Position numbers and translations under genes: made by a program. From contig JAVEYW010000009.1 in the NCBI GenBank assembly GCA_034003325.1, forward strand, positions 124,001 through 188,000: DNA of 64,000 nt, given 5' to 3'. The notes beneath the pieces are model-generated. The model did no database searches, was not told where the DNA came from, and saw only the letters and a list, made by a program, of their open reading frames with translations. Below, piece by piece: positions 36,929 through 45,551 of this stretch. Source of the stretch: Desulfobacterales bacterium (GTDB taxonomy: Bacteria > Desulfobacterota > Desulfobacteria > Desulfobacterales > JAFDDL01). How positions within the stretch are numbered: position 1 is the stretch's first letter; every line of letters begins with the position of its first letter.

Positions 36929-37849
36929 TTAACTTTCTTCCGGTGTGAAAGCCACCACATCGTCGATACAGCGAGTGTCAGCGAAGATCATCACGAGCCG
37001 ATCGATGCCCATCGCATTACCGGCGGCCTCCGGCATGTCCCCGAGCGCGGAAAGAAAGGCTTCCGGCAAGGCGTGACATGTTTTTCCGGCGCGGGCCATA
37101 GCGCTGCGTTCGTCTTCAAAACGGACGCGTTGTTCCACCGGGTCAGTCAATTCCACAAACGCATTGCACAATTCAAGCCCGCAGATGTAAAGTTCGAAGC
37201 GTTGGGCAACATCGGAACGCAAAGGGTCCAGCCTGGCTAGCGACCCGCAGGCGGCCGGGTAATCATATAAAAAAGTCGGTTTATCGAATCCCAGCATCGG
37301 CTCGATGTCGTTGACCATGATTTCCTCGAATCGATCTTGCGCCAGGGCCGCCTCGGGTGTCAGCTTTGCCCAGCGGGAAAAGGCATCCGCCACTGACATG
37401 CGCGACCACGGGGCGCTGATATCGACGGTATGGTTCTGATAATGAAGGGTATCCGGCGTACCGAGGCCGTGAGCAACGGTCCGAACCAACCCTTCACACT
37501 GGTCCATGAAATCAAAATAGTCAATCCCGGCGCAATACCATTCCAGCATCGTAAATTCGCTCAGATGGTTGCGCCCTCGTTCCCGGTGTCGAAAACATTT
37601 GCAGATTTGAAAAATACGCGCATATCCGGCGGAAAGCAGGCGCTTCATAAAAAGCTCGGGGGACGGCTGCAACCACCATGATCCGCAAGGGATGGGTTCG
37701 ATGTGCCGTTCGGGCGCCGGGGTAGATAAACGGATTGGGGTTTCGACTTCGAGAAAGTGGTTGTTGTTAAAAAACCGCCGAACCAGTTGTAATATTCCAG
37801 CGCGAAGCCGAAGATTTTCCCGAATATGGGTTTGCCTGTATGGGGTCAC
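36929..37849 (-). CDS. epmA: EF-P lysine ligase, EpmA/PoxA/GenX family
   Basis: The 306-residue protein is a class II lysyl-tRNA-synthetase-like catalytic domain without an anticodon-binding domain. Motif 2 is FRHRERGRNHLSEFTMLEWY, preceded by LQPSPELFMKRLL, and motif 3 is GNAMGIDRLVMIFA. EpmA attaches (R)-beta-lysine to elongation factor P, helping translation of polyproline stretches. No efp or epmB is in the window. Full length. The 7-bp array begins right after its stop codon. Confidence 0.92.
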   Translation of the reverse strand: MTPYRQTHIRENLRLRAGILQLVRRFFNNNHFLEVETPIRLSTPAPERHIEPIPCGSWWLQPSPELFMKRLLSAGYARIFQICKCFRHRERGRNHLSEFTMLEWYCAGIDYFDFMDQCEGLVRTVAHGLGTPDTLHYQNHTVDISAPWSRMSVADAFSRWAKLTPEAALAQDRFEEIMVNDIEPMLGFDKPTFLYDYPAACGSLARLDPLRSDVAQRFELYICGLELCNAFVELTDPVEQRVRFEDERSAMARAGKTCHALPEAFLSALGDMPEAAGNAMGIDRLVMIFADTRCIDDVVAFTPEES

Positions 37850-37970
37850 GAGCGTAACGAGTTATTCCCTTAGCCGGCAGATGGGCGGCTGGGCTGCTTG
37901 GCGGCCAACGGCCTACCTTAATTGAGTGCGCAGGCCCACCCGGCTTTGACATGGCGTTGGTGCCGTATCA

Positions 37971-39293
37971 TTATTTGCCCAGGGCGCGGACGAGATAGAT
38001 ATCTTTTTTCCGGTCCTGCAGGTAAATGTGGCTATAATCGGCTCCATTAGCGGATTCATACCACTGATACCCGAGATGGGTGCATTCCCCGCAAGCATCA
38101 ATGGGAATATGAACCGCGAGAATCTGAACACCACGATCACTGGACGAAGCGATTTTCAAGGCGCCAGGGCAATCCGGGCAGGCGCGAATGGTTTCTATCT
38201 GCCGTTCACCAATATTGTCCGTGTCATAATAGATATTGCGCGTTCGTTCGTCGAGCTTCTTTTTTGACAGTAAATCGGCTTTCGTTTTTTCACGTTGCGC
38301 CCAATTGCCCAAAACGGTTTCACCGGTTCGTTTGATCCAGTCCATGATGCCGGGCGTTTGTCTTGTTTTTTCTGCATCGTAATCCGGCTCCACGACCTTG
38401 CTGTAATCGAGGCCGGCCATGGCCAGAATGATGCCGACATTGACATAGGGCAAGGCGCCCTCGATGGCATAGCCGCCTTCTAAAACCGCGATGTCCGGTT
38501 TTAACAGGCGGGTCAGGTCCGCATAGCCTTGCGCGGAAAAATTCATATTGGTGATGGGATCGGTAAAATGATTGTCCTGGCCGGCTGAATTGACGATAAG
38601 ATCCGGCTTGAAATCCTTTAGGATGGGTAACACGATATCGGTGAGGGCATAAAGAAACCCTTCTTCCGAGGTGTGCGGCGGCAGCGGAATATTGACGGTC
38701 GTTCCCACGGCTGTAGGCCCTCCCATCTCATTGGCAAACCCAGAGCCGGGATAGAGGGTTCGGCCGTCCTGGTGCATCGAAACAAAGAGGGTGTTCGGAT
38801 CATGCCAGTAAATGTCTTGGGTGCCGTCACCATGATGGCAATCCGTATCCACGATGGCCACTTTTTTAACATTGTAGGCGGTGCGCAGGTATTCGATCAT
38901 GACTGCTTCGATATTAATGTTGCAAAATCCCCTGGCGCCGTGAACAACCCGCATGGCGTGGTGTCCCGGGGGGCGGACCAGCGCAAAACCGTGCTCGATT
39001 TTTTTGTCGAGAACCGCTTTTCCAATGGTTTTCGCGCCGCCCGCGCTGATGAAATGGGATTCGGTCGTCACTGCGGAAACATCGGGAACACAAAAATGGA
39101 CACGTTGAATGTCTTCGACGGTGCACAGGCCCGGCTTGAATTCATGAATTCCTTCGATATCGAAAATGCCCTCTTCAATCACCTGATCCTGAGTGTAAAG
39201 AAGCCGCTCTTCCCGTTCCGGATGGGTGGGGCTGATAGCCCAGTCAAAAGCAGGGAAAAACACAAGGCCGGTTTTATGTTTAGCGTGCAACAT
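37971..39293 (-). CDS. histone-deacetylase-family (AcuC-like) protein with C-terminal zinc ribbon
   Basis: The 440-residue protein has the arginase-deacetylase fold with RPPGHHA, IVDTDCHHGDGTQ (zinc ligands), GQDNHFTDP and LEGGY. Bacterial members deacetylate acetyl-lysine proteins such as acetyl-CoA synthetase, or small acetylpolyamines. Beyond the usual ~320-residue domain it has ~110 residues containing CPDC and CGEC pairs, a likely zinc ribbon, which is unusual. It follows the HyuA-like gene by 102 bp on the same strand and they may be co-transcribed. Substrate unknown. Confidence 0.88.
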   Translation of the reverse strand: MLHAKHKTGLVFFPAFDWAISPTHPEREERLLYTQDQVIEEGIFDIEGIHEFKPGLCTVEDIQRVHFCVPDVSAVTTESHFISAGGAKTIGKAVLDKKIEHGFALVRPPGHHAMRVVHGARGFCNINIEAVMIEYLRTAYNVKKVAIVDTDCHHGDGTQDIYWHDPNTLFVSMHQDGRTLYPGSGFANEMGGPTAVGTTVNIPLPPHTSEEGFLYALTDIVLPILKDFKPDLIVNSAGQDNHFTDPITNMNFSAQGYADLTRLLKPDIAVLEGGYAIEGALPYVNVGIILAMAGLDYSKVVEPDYDAEKTRQTPGIMDWIKRTGETVLGNWAQREKTKADLLSKKKLDERTRNIYYDTDNIGERQIETIRACPDCPGALKIASSSDRGVQILAVHIPIDACGECTHLGYQWYESANGADYSHIYLQDRKKDIYLVRALGK

Positions 39294-39395
39294 AGTTACT
39301 CCGATTGTTAATATCGATGTCCATCCATGATGGTATTTGTCCTCAAAGCCTTCCGGCTTCCCGGCTTCAAGCGTTTAGCTTCCGGCGCCGCCGCC

Positions 39396-41090
39396 TTAAG
39401 AGGGGGATGCCGGTGTTTCCAGGCCCGCAAATAATTCGTAGCCGTGAATAAGCCCCGGCTTGATTTGAACTTTTGTGCGGATATTTCGACCCGTGGTATA
39501 AAATCCACGGACCATGTTGAACTGAATGTTTTCGACCACTTCCATTTCAAGGTGATCCGGGTCGGCGCCCATTTGCAGCCCCTTGTGCCTGAGCAGCTCA
39601 AAGGCTTCCCGAACGGCATCTTGGTTGCTGAATTCTTTTCCTATTTTTTTCAGATAGTTTTCTTCCGGTGCCGTGCAGATTCCCTGCTCGGTATCGGCAA
39701 AAAAGGTCAGCTCACAGGTGGTTCTAGCCAGCGCAGCACCGATGGCATTGGCTACCTTGCTGTTAGGTAAGGCCCGGACTGTTAGCGCGCTTATTTCCTC
39801 AAGCTTTTTGGACAAAATGGCCGCAGGTCCGCCAAGCACTAATATTTCAGTTGGGTTAACCTTGTAATTTTCGAGGAGTTCGTGAACCGTATAAACCGGT
39901 TTGGAATTAATGCGAACGATCATCTGCGTCGCCGCATCCAATATATCCTGGCAGGTTTTCTCATGGATCAGGGCCGCTGCATTTTCGACCGTTGTTCCCA
40001 AGGCTTCGGCAACCGGCGTAAGGCCGTCAATGGATTTTTGGCGATTTCCATCAGAGATGAGTCCCAAGACGAAAAGCGCATCCGTGGGGGTGGGCGACAA
40101 ACCGCCAAAGGCCATGGCAGGGCCCTTGCGGTCCGGCCCGATCTCCAGGCGACCATCTATCACGCGGACAAAGCTGTCTCCGCCGACACCGATCGAGTGA
40201 GTGTTCATGGCATGGATCAGTGTTTTATACCCGCCCAATTCAGCGCCCAACGGGTCCAGCAGGGGAACGCCGTCAACCAAAACCGCCATATCGGTTGTAG
40301 TGCCGCCGATATCGAGTACCAGACTTCCCACATTTTTGGATGCGTACGGTAGGGCGCCCATCACGCTGGCCGCCGGTCCGGAAAGGATCGTGTGGCCCGG
40401 ATAATCGATGGAAGAATCAAATCTCATGGTACCGCCGTCAGGCTTCAGAATCTTGATCGATCTAAGGATCCCTTTTTCCACCAGGGATTTTTGGACGGCC
40501 TCGAAAAATGTTTTATGAATCGGGTAAACGGCGGCATTGAGATAAACCGTAGCGATTCTTCTGGGGAAATTCAGATTGCCGGACATTTGATGCCCTAAAA
40601 AAACTTTTTCAAATTGCCCCTCCAGGAGGGAGGCTATTTTAAGTTCGTGAGAAGGATTGCGCGTGGAGAATTTTCCGACCACTCCGACATAATGCACACC
40701 AGCGGTTACGAGTTTTCGGGAGATCGCGATAATTTCATCCGTGTTGACCGGTTGAATTTCGCGCCCACGATGGTCAATCGCCCCGGTTACCGAATGATAA
40801 TGATCGGAAACTTGAAGCAAAGCAGCATCAATCCCCGGTCCGGCTGTGACGATTATTCCGACAGGCGGTGTTTCTTTCTGGACGATTGCATTGGTGGTTA
40901 GCGTGGTGCTGAAAACCACCCGCCCGATAGTGTTCGGATCAATCCCGTCGGTAACTTGATGCAAGCCGGTCAATACCGTCTCAAACAGGTCGGATTGATT
41001 GGTGGGAATCTTAAATTCACGAATCAGTCCGTTCTTTCCCAAAAGCACGACATCCGTATGCGTACCGCCGACATCCAGGCCGATTATCAT
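39396..41090 (-). CDS. hydantoinase/oxoprolinase-family protein (HyuA-like)
   Basis: The 564-residue protein is an ASKHA-type ATPase of the hydantoinase A / oxoprolinase class: IIGLDVGGTHTDVVL at the N-terminus (phosphate loop), STTLTTNAI, LSGPAASVMGAL, LDIGGTTTDMAV and a SIGVGGDSFVRV motif. Family members hydrolyse cyclic amides with ATP or carboxylate ketones (acetone, acetophenone carboxylase subunits). It lacks the HyuB partner, so the reaction cannot be told from sequence. A good aggga site precedes the start. It shares an operon direction with the histone-deacetylase-like gene. Confidence 0.85.
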   Translation of the reverse strand: MIIGLDVGGTHTDVVLLGKNGLIREFKIPTNQSDLFETVLTGLHQVTDGIDPNTIGRVVFSTTLTTNAIVQKETPPVGIIVTAGPGIDAALLQVSDHYHSVTGAIDHRGREIQPVNTDEIIAISRKLVTAGVHYVGVVGKFSTRNPSHELKIASLLEGQFEKVFLGHQMSGNLNFPRRIATVYLNAAVYPIHKTFFEAVQKSLVEKGILRSIKILKPDGGTMRFDSSIDYPGHTILSGPAASVMGALPYASKNVGSLVLDIGGTTTDMAVLVDGVPLLDPLGAELGGYKTLIHAMNTHSIGVGGDSFVRVIDGRLEIGPDRKGPAMAFGGLSPTPTDALFVLGLISDGNRQKSIDGLTPVAEALGTTVENAAALIHEKTCQDILDAATQMIVRINSKPVYTVHELLENYKVNPTEILVLGGPAAILSKKLEEISALTVRALPNSKVANAIGAALARTTCELTFFADTEQGICTAPEENYLKKIGKEFSNQDAVREAFELLRHKGLQMGADPDHLEMEVVENIQFNMVRGFYTTGRNIRTKVQIKPGLIHGYELFAGLETPASPS

Positions 41091-41291
41091 AGTAATTCCC
41101 TGATTCCATGGTTAATGAAAAACACGTCCCGCATTCAGAAATTTTATTCGGCACTTCAGAATGCTCGGGGCTGTTATTCATGTCGGGAAAAATATTGCTT
41201 TGTTGTTTTTCATATCGTTTTGTTAGGAAACATTATTGAATTAAATTTTCTATCTAATATCAATAAGGTTGTCAATACGACACGTGGGCGC

Positions 41292-41461
41292 CGACAGGGC
41301 AATCGCATGTACCCCATAGCCCGCTTCAGCCTTGAGAAAAATCGGATTCCAGCTGCGGCAAACTCACGCGGAACGCGTTCAAACAGTGCCGCAGCTTCCA
41401 TTCGATTCCCCGCAAGGCTTTTGTTCCCAGCTGTTCATTTCTACATGCGATTGCCATGCGG
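41292..41461. repeat. long-palindrome (MITE-like) element, copy B
   Basis: This copy is in inverted orientation relative to copy A at 13300-13470 and ~90% identical over its full length. It has the same terminal inverted repeats (gacagggcaatcgcatg and catgcgattgccatgcgg) and the gaacgcgttc centre. It lies 200 bp upstream of the HyuA-like gene. No target-site duplication is obvious. The rest of the 41091-41819 gap has no supported gene. Confidence 0.7.
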
Positions 41462-41819
41462 GTGCCGAGATGTTCTTTTTCATTGCATGGTTGTTTCCCT
41501 CCATTGCCTGCCTCCTTTTCGGATAGAGCCGAAGCATTGCCACATCGTGCCCGCTGAATTCTTACAAAATATGACATGGGGTTTAAGCCGAGTCAATTTA
41601 TATCGTCAACCCCTGTATTAATTCATTTTATACGTCATAATCAAGGCGGATGCCCGCAATTCTTTCATTGTGATGCGTCGAGTTTTATGGTTTACATTAT
41701 AAAAAAGGGCATAAAGACAGGCTCAAAGGCCCCGGATCGGGCGACGCGAAAGCGGGAACGCCGACGCGCAAAAAGGGAGGATCTTTTGCCGAATAATTCC
41801 CGATTAAGGAGGTATAACC

Positions 41820-41978
41820 ATGTATAATCTGATTGTGATACTGATTGTCATTGGTGTATGGCTGCTGTTTCAATTGGTCATTTTGCCTAAAATGGGCATT
41901 TCATCCTGACTGAAAGGTGCTTGTCAGTTGCCAAGCAAAGAAAAACAGCCCGAAAAACCAACCCACAAGGAAAAATAA
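41820..41978 (+). CDS. small single-TM protein, possible selenoprotein (in-frame TGA)
   Basis: After an ideal site (aaggaggtataacc) an ATG opens 29 codons: one transmembrane helix (NLIVILIVIGVWLLFQLVI) and LPKMGISS. The next codon is TGA (41907-41909), then 22 more in-frame sense codons with a charged Lys/Glu-rich tail (LKGACQLPSKEKQPEK...) and a TAA. The tail is what one expects for a cytoplasmic end of a small membrane protein, so the TGA may encode selenocysteine, giving a U-x4-C pair. A hairpin follows the TGA. If TGA is a real stop, the product is 29 residues (41820-41909). Confidence 0.5.
41918..41937 (+). promoter_or_regulatory. candidate SECIS-type hairpin after the in-frame TGA
   Basis: A 6-bp stem (tgcttg / caagca) with an 8-base loop tcagttgc, containing the GT that bacterial SECIS loops often carry, lies 8 bases after the TGA. 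The apical loop starts 14 bases after the TGA, at or slightly below the usual range, and the stem is short. Weak support only. Confidence 0.3.
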
Positions 41979-42042
41979 ATCGGGAAACAACGCCTGCATA
42001 TTCCCTTTATAAATGCCGATGGCTGAAGCAGCGACCATCTTT

Positions 42043-42993
42043 TTACGCATGATTTCTAAGGTTTAGCTCAATAGGGTGGGGGGATAAAAAAAATTGCGAC
42101 TTCAAATAGGGTTGATTGTATTTTTGCACATAATGATTGATTAAGGTCACCGGCACAATGAGCGGGACATGGCGTTTTTGGTAAAGACTGATGATATCGA
42201 GAAGCTCTTGTTTTTCATCCCCGGTGAGTTGCTTTTTAAAATATCCTAGGACGTGTTGAAGGACATTGGTGTTTTTGGCGGGCGTGGCTTTTAATTGCAG
42301 GGCCGCCATCAACAGGGATTGATAGGTATCATAAAGTGTTTCGGCAGGTATGACCTTGATTTTGGCGATGAGTTTTCCCATTTCCTTGTAATGCGCGGGG
42401 CTGTGGGCGAGTATCATTAGCTTGTGATGGGTATGAAAGGCGACCAGCTCGCCTCTTTTTTTCTGCCCGGATAAAAGTTCCCGCCATCGCTTGAACACGA
42501 ACACCCTTTCAATAAAATTTTCTCGAAGCGCGGGATCATGAAGGCGCCCTTCTTCTTCCGCCGGCAAAAACGGAAAATGCGCCATAAAAATTCGAGCAAA
42601 CACGCCCACGCCCTTTTTGACTGGCATGCCGCTTTTTCCATATACCTTGACCCGCTCCATGCCGCTGCTGGGAGAATCGCTTTTAAAAATAAATCCGCAC
42701 AGGTTTTCTGATTCAAGCGCTTGCGCGCGTTGCCTCGCCCATGTGACCATTTGCGCCGTATGGTCGATACCGCTTTGGGTGGTTACCAGCCGCGGCGCTT
42801 CGATGTCGCCGACGAGCCGCATGGTTTCCCGAGGCACACCGAGCCCGCATTCGACTTCCGGGCAGACGGGAACATAGGTTACATATTGCCCCAAGGTATC
42901 GGTGAGAAACCGGTCTTTCTTGTGGCCGCCGTCATATCGAACCTTTTCGCCCAGAAGGCAAGCGCTGATGCCTATTCGAATTGCCTGATCCAT
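42043..42993 (-). CDS. DUF523 / DUF1722 (YbgA) fusion protein
   Basis: The 316-residue protein has an N-terminal DUF523 domain (IGISACLLGEKVRYDGGHK, VPVCPEVECGLGVPRE, SDSPSSGMERVKVY) and a C-terminal DUF1722 (YbgA-like) domain with FHTHHKLMILAHS and QHVLGYFKKQLT. In other bacteria the pair is often linked to photolyase genes; here the neighbour is a pyrimidine-dimer-glycosylase-like gene, also fitting a UV or DNA-damage setting. The reaction is unknown. It is the last of three closely spaced minus-strand genes. Confidence 0.88.
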   Translation of the reverse strand: MDQAIRIGISACLLGEKVRYDGGHKKDRFLTDTLGQYVTYVPVCPEVECGLGVPRETMRLVGDIEAPRLVTTQSGIDHTAQMVTWARQRAQALESENLCGFIFKSDSPSSGMERVKVYGKSGMPVKKGVGVFARIFMAHFPFLPAEEEGRLHDPALRENFIERVFVFKRWRELLSGQKKRGELVAFHTHHKLMILAHSPAHYKEMGKLIAKIKVIPAETLYDTYQSLLMAALQLKATPAKNTNVLQHVLGYFKKQLTGDEKQELLDIISLYQKRHVPLIVPVTLINHYVQKYNQPYLKSQFFLSPHPIELNLRNHA

Positions 42994-43011
42994 TGTTTTT
43001 TCCTCTCGACC

Positions 43012-43488
43012 TTAAAAGGGTAACGCCCGTGTCCAAGGAGGACGCCTGCGTCTTCGCCATTTTGCGAATTTGAGTTTTTCGCCGATATAATACGCTCGGT
43101 ACGCGCGCACCGCATCGCCGGGCACCTGATATTTTTCCGGCATGGCTTGAACAAATGGGGTAAGCCCCCTGGCCTCATAGGCCATCCCGTTAATTTTTCC
43201 GAGAATGTCGATGGATCGGTGATCCATGCTTTTTCTGAAACGATATCGATATTCTTTGTTAAGGTAAACCATCAATTTTTTCAGCCAATTGAAATTATCA
43301 TAAGAGGCGGCTGCCCACAGCACGCAGGGATGCTTTAAATGGGTTGGTTTATAGGGGGTGTTAAACCCATGAATGTGAAGTGCCGAACAAAGAATTTGCG
43401 CGCTTTCAAGTATCATTTTGACGACATGCTGATCGCAATGGTACCGGGCGCAGCGCTCAAAATCGGTATCCAGCACGAAAATATTCAT
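43012..43488 (-). CDS. phage-like protein, pyrimidine-dimer-glycosylase-annotated type
   Basis: The 158-residue protein starts MNIFVLDTDFERCARYHCDQHVVKMILESAQIL-style, a pattern common in phages and scattered bacteria and sometimes annotated as pyrimidine dimer DNA glycosylase or hypothetical. Also visible are KPTHLKHPCVLWAAASYDNF and PGDAVRAYRAYYIGEKLKFA. It is basic at the C-terminus. Its gene lies 12 bp after the SLC13 permease gene and 18 bp before the DUF523 gene, so all three are probably one operon. Enzymatic function is uncertain. Confidence 0.6.
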   Translation of the reverse strand: MNIFVLDTDFERCARYHCDQHVVKMILESAQILCSALHIHGFNTPYKPTHLKHPCVLWAAASYDNFNWLKKLMVYLNKEYRYRFRKSMDHRSIDILGKINGMAYEARGLTPFVQAMPEKYQVPGDAVRAYRAYYIGEKLKFAKWRRRRRPPWTRALPF

Positions 43489-43500
43489 TTCTCTCCGACG

Positions 43501-45276
43501 TTAAAACGGCCACAGGCGCGGAATAAAAAGGGCGCCGGCGATCAATACCATCAGATTCAATGGCATGCCCAGTTTCAGGTAATCGCTGAACCGGTATCCG
43601 CCCGGGCCGTAAACCAGCAGGTTCGTCTGGTAACCGATGGGCGTGGCAAAGCACGCGCTGGCGCCGAAGCAAACTCCGACAATAAACGGTTTCGGATCCA
43701 CCCCCAGTGAAGTTGCCGCTGAGATGGCGATGGGCAAGATGAGAACGGCCGTGGCGTTGTTACTTAATATTTGCGTACTGATGCTGGTCATCAAGATGAT
43801 GCCGCCCAAAATGACAGGGGGGGAATAGCCCGAGAGTAGCCGTAAAAAAGCATGCGCATAGAGCTGGCTGGTACCGGTTTGCGCCATGGCCGTGCCTAGA
43901 GCGATGGTTCCGGCAATGAGCAACAACACTTCTCCCTGAAGCGCCCTGTACGCATCGCGCATCTGCAAGCAGCCCGTTAGAATCATCAAAAATGCCGCCA
44001 GAAGCGCGCACACCATAATATCGGCCAATCCGGAAGTGGCTGCCGTGATCATGCCGGCAAATATGATCGAAGATATCCATGTTTTTCGTTTATGAATAAT
44101 CTCCTCATACACATCTTCTATCATGATATAGTCTTTGCCCGCCCGAATGGCGCCAAGTTTATTGGCGAAGCACCATACCAGCATGATATCGCCGATCTTA
44201 AGGCGCACATCATGAAGTTGCCTTTCCGTGAAATGCAAATTGCTTCTCTTGATGGCGATGATGTTGATATCCGGGTTTCGCATCAACTCCGTTTCAATAA
44301 GCCGCTGGCCCAACATTTGGGATTGGGGCGAAATGATCAATTCCACGACAATCGGCTCGTCTTTGCCGGCATTAAAGGATAGACCTTCCTCGGACCGGGG
44401 TAGTGTCACATCTTCCTGATGCAGAATGGCAACCAGATCATTCAAGGAGCCTTTCACCAGAAGCAGATCGTCCGGCGCAATTTCGACGGTGTCTCGTGTG
44501 GGGTGGTATATATGCGAATACCTGATCAGTTCAAGAACTTCCAAATCTGGATAGTTTTTGGAAAATGCCTGTGCGGGCGCTTGGCCGATCAGGGCGCTTT
44601 TTCGTGGAATTTTAAGCTCTGCCAGGTACCGGCGATGGGTGTTGTCCTGAATTCGGCAGATCGGATTTGATAGCGAGGGCAATAAACGCGGCGCCCCAAA
44701 AGACAAGAAGATCAGGCCGAAAATCGCGATAGGAACGCCAAGACGAGAGAGTTCAAACATGCCCAGTGGGCCATAACCGTATTGGGCGCTTAAATCACTG
44801 ATAATGATATTGGTTGATGTGCCGATGAGCGTGCAGGTGCCGGCAAGAATGGACGCATAGGAAATGGGTATCAGGAATTTGGAAGGGCTCAGGCCGAATT
44901 CGCAGCACATGGTCATGACCACGGGAATAAAGAGAATCACCACCGGGGTGTTGTTGATAAAGGCGGAGGCAAGGGCGATTGTGAGCAAAATCACGACCAG
45001 GGCGAGGGTCGAATTGCCCTTGGCCAGCTTTATCACGCGTCGACCGATAAATTCAACGGCTCCGGTTCGCATCATTCCCTTGCTGATAATGAACATGGCG
45101 CCAACCGTGATCACCGCGGGATTGGCAATGCCCGCTACCGCCTCCTTGGGGGTAAGGATTTTAAAGAGAACCAGCAGGGACATGATGCCGAGGCCGGTCA
45201 GTCCGGCTGATATCTGTTCGGAAATGAGCAGATAAAGGGTCAGCAGCAATATCGCGGATACGACCCAGACGCTCAT
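43501..45276 (-). CDS. SLC13-family ion/sulfate permease with TrkA-C domains
   Basis: The 591-residue protein has about ten to twelve transmembrane helices in two halves separated by two RCK/TrkA-C domains (residues ~205-370). The half-signature motifs are present: FINNTPVVILF in the first half and LSNNATAVLILPI in the second, plus GTCTLIGTSTNII. This is the SLC13/DASS layout of bacterial divalent anion:Na+ symporters, some of which move sulfate or dicarboxylates. For a sulfate reducer sulfate uptake is a reasonable guess, not shown here. It is the first gene of a three-gene minus-strand operon. Confidence 0.85.
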   Translation of the reverse strand: MSVWVVSAILLLTLYLLISEQISAGLTGLGIMSLLVLFKILTPKEAVAGIANPAVITVGAMFIISKGMMRTGAVEFIGRRVIKLAKGNSTLALVVILLTIALASAFINNTPVVILFIPVVMTMCCEFGLSPSKFLIPISYASILAGTCTLIGTSTNIIISDLSAQYGYGPLGMFELSRLGVPIAIFGLIFLSFGAPRLLPSLSNPICRIQDNTHRRYLAELKIPRKSALIGQAPAQAFSKNYPDLEVLELIRYSHIYHPTRDTVEIAPDDLLLVKGSLNDLVAILHQEDVTLPRSEEGLSFNAGKDEPIVVELIISPQSQMLGQRLIETELMRNPDINIIAIKRSNLHFTERQLHDVRLKIGDIMLVWCFANKLGAIRAGKDYIMIEDVYEEIIHKRKTWISSIIFAGMITAATSGLADIMVCALLAAFLMILTGCLQMRDAYRALQGEVLLLIAGTIALGTAMAQTGTSQLYAHAFLRLLSGYSPPVILGGIILMTSISTQILSNNATAVLILPIAISAATSLGVDPKPFIVGVCFGASACFATPIGYQTNLLVYGPGGYRFSDYLKLGMPLNLMVLIAGALFIPRLWPF

Positions 45277-45551
45277 GGGAGGGCCTCATCAGGAGGGTGC
45301 GGTTAATGAATGCATTATAAACAAAGAACGCCGAGATGTCTAATTTATCGAATTATCCGCTATATGGAAAGAGGAAAATTTTGTCGTCCGTTGGCGAATG
45401 TGCGGAGGAGCCTGCTTGACATTTCACTGAAATCCCCTACCATAATTAAAAATTGTGATAGTTGAAAGTTGAGATGATTCACAACCGCTGACGGAAAAAT
45501 AAGTCGCACAAAAGTATGGTTCTGACAAAGGTGGATAATGGAGAAATCGTC

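Noticed and set aside
39308-39619. 103-codon minus-strand ORF between the HyuA-like and deacetylase-like genes
   Set aside because: Out-of-frame overlap with the HyuA-like gene end; no family or ribosome site.
41326-41577. 83-codon minus-strand ORF and a short nested ORF with a good ribosome site
   Set aside because: Mostly the conserved DNA of the palindromic element read in frame; the same text is not preserved as a gene at copy A.
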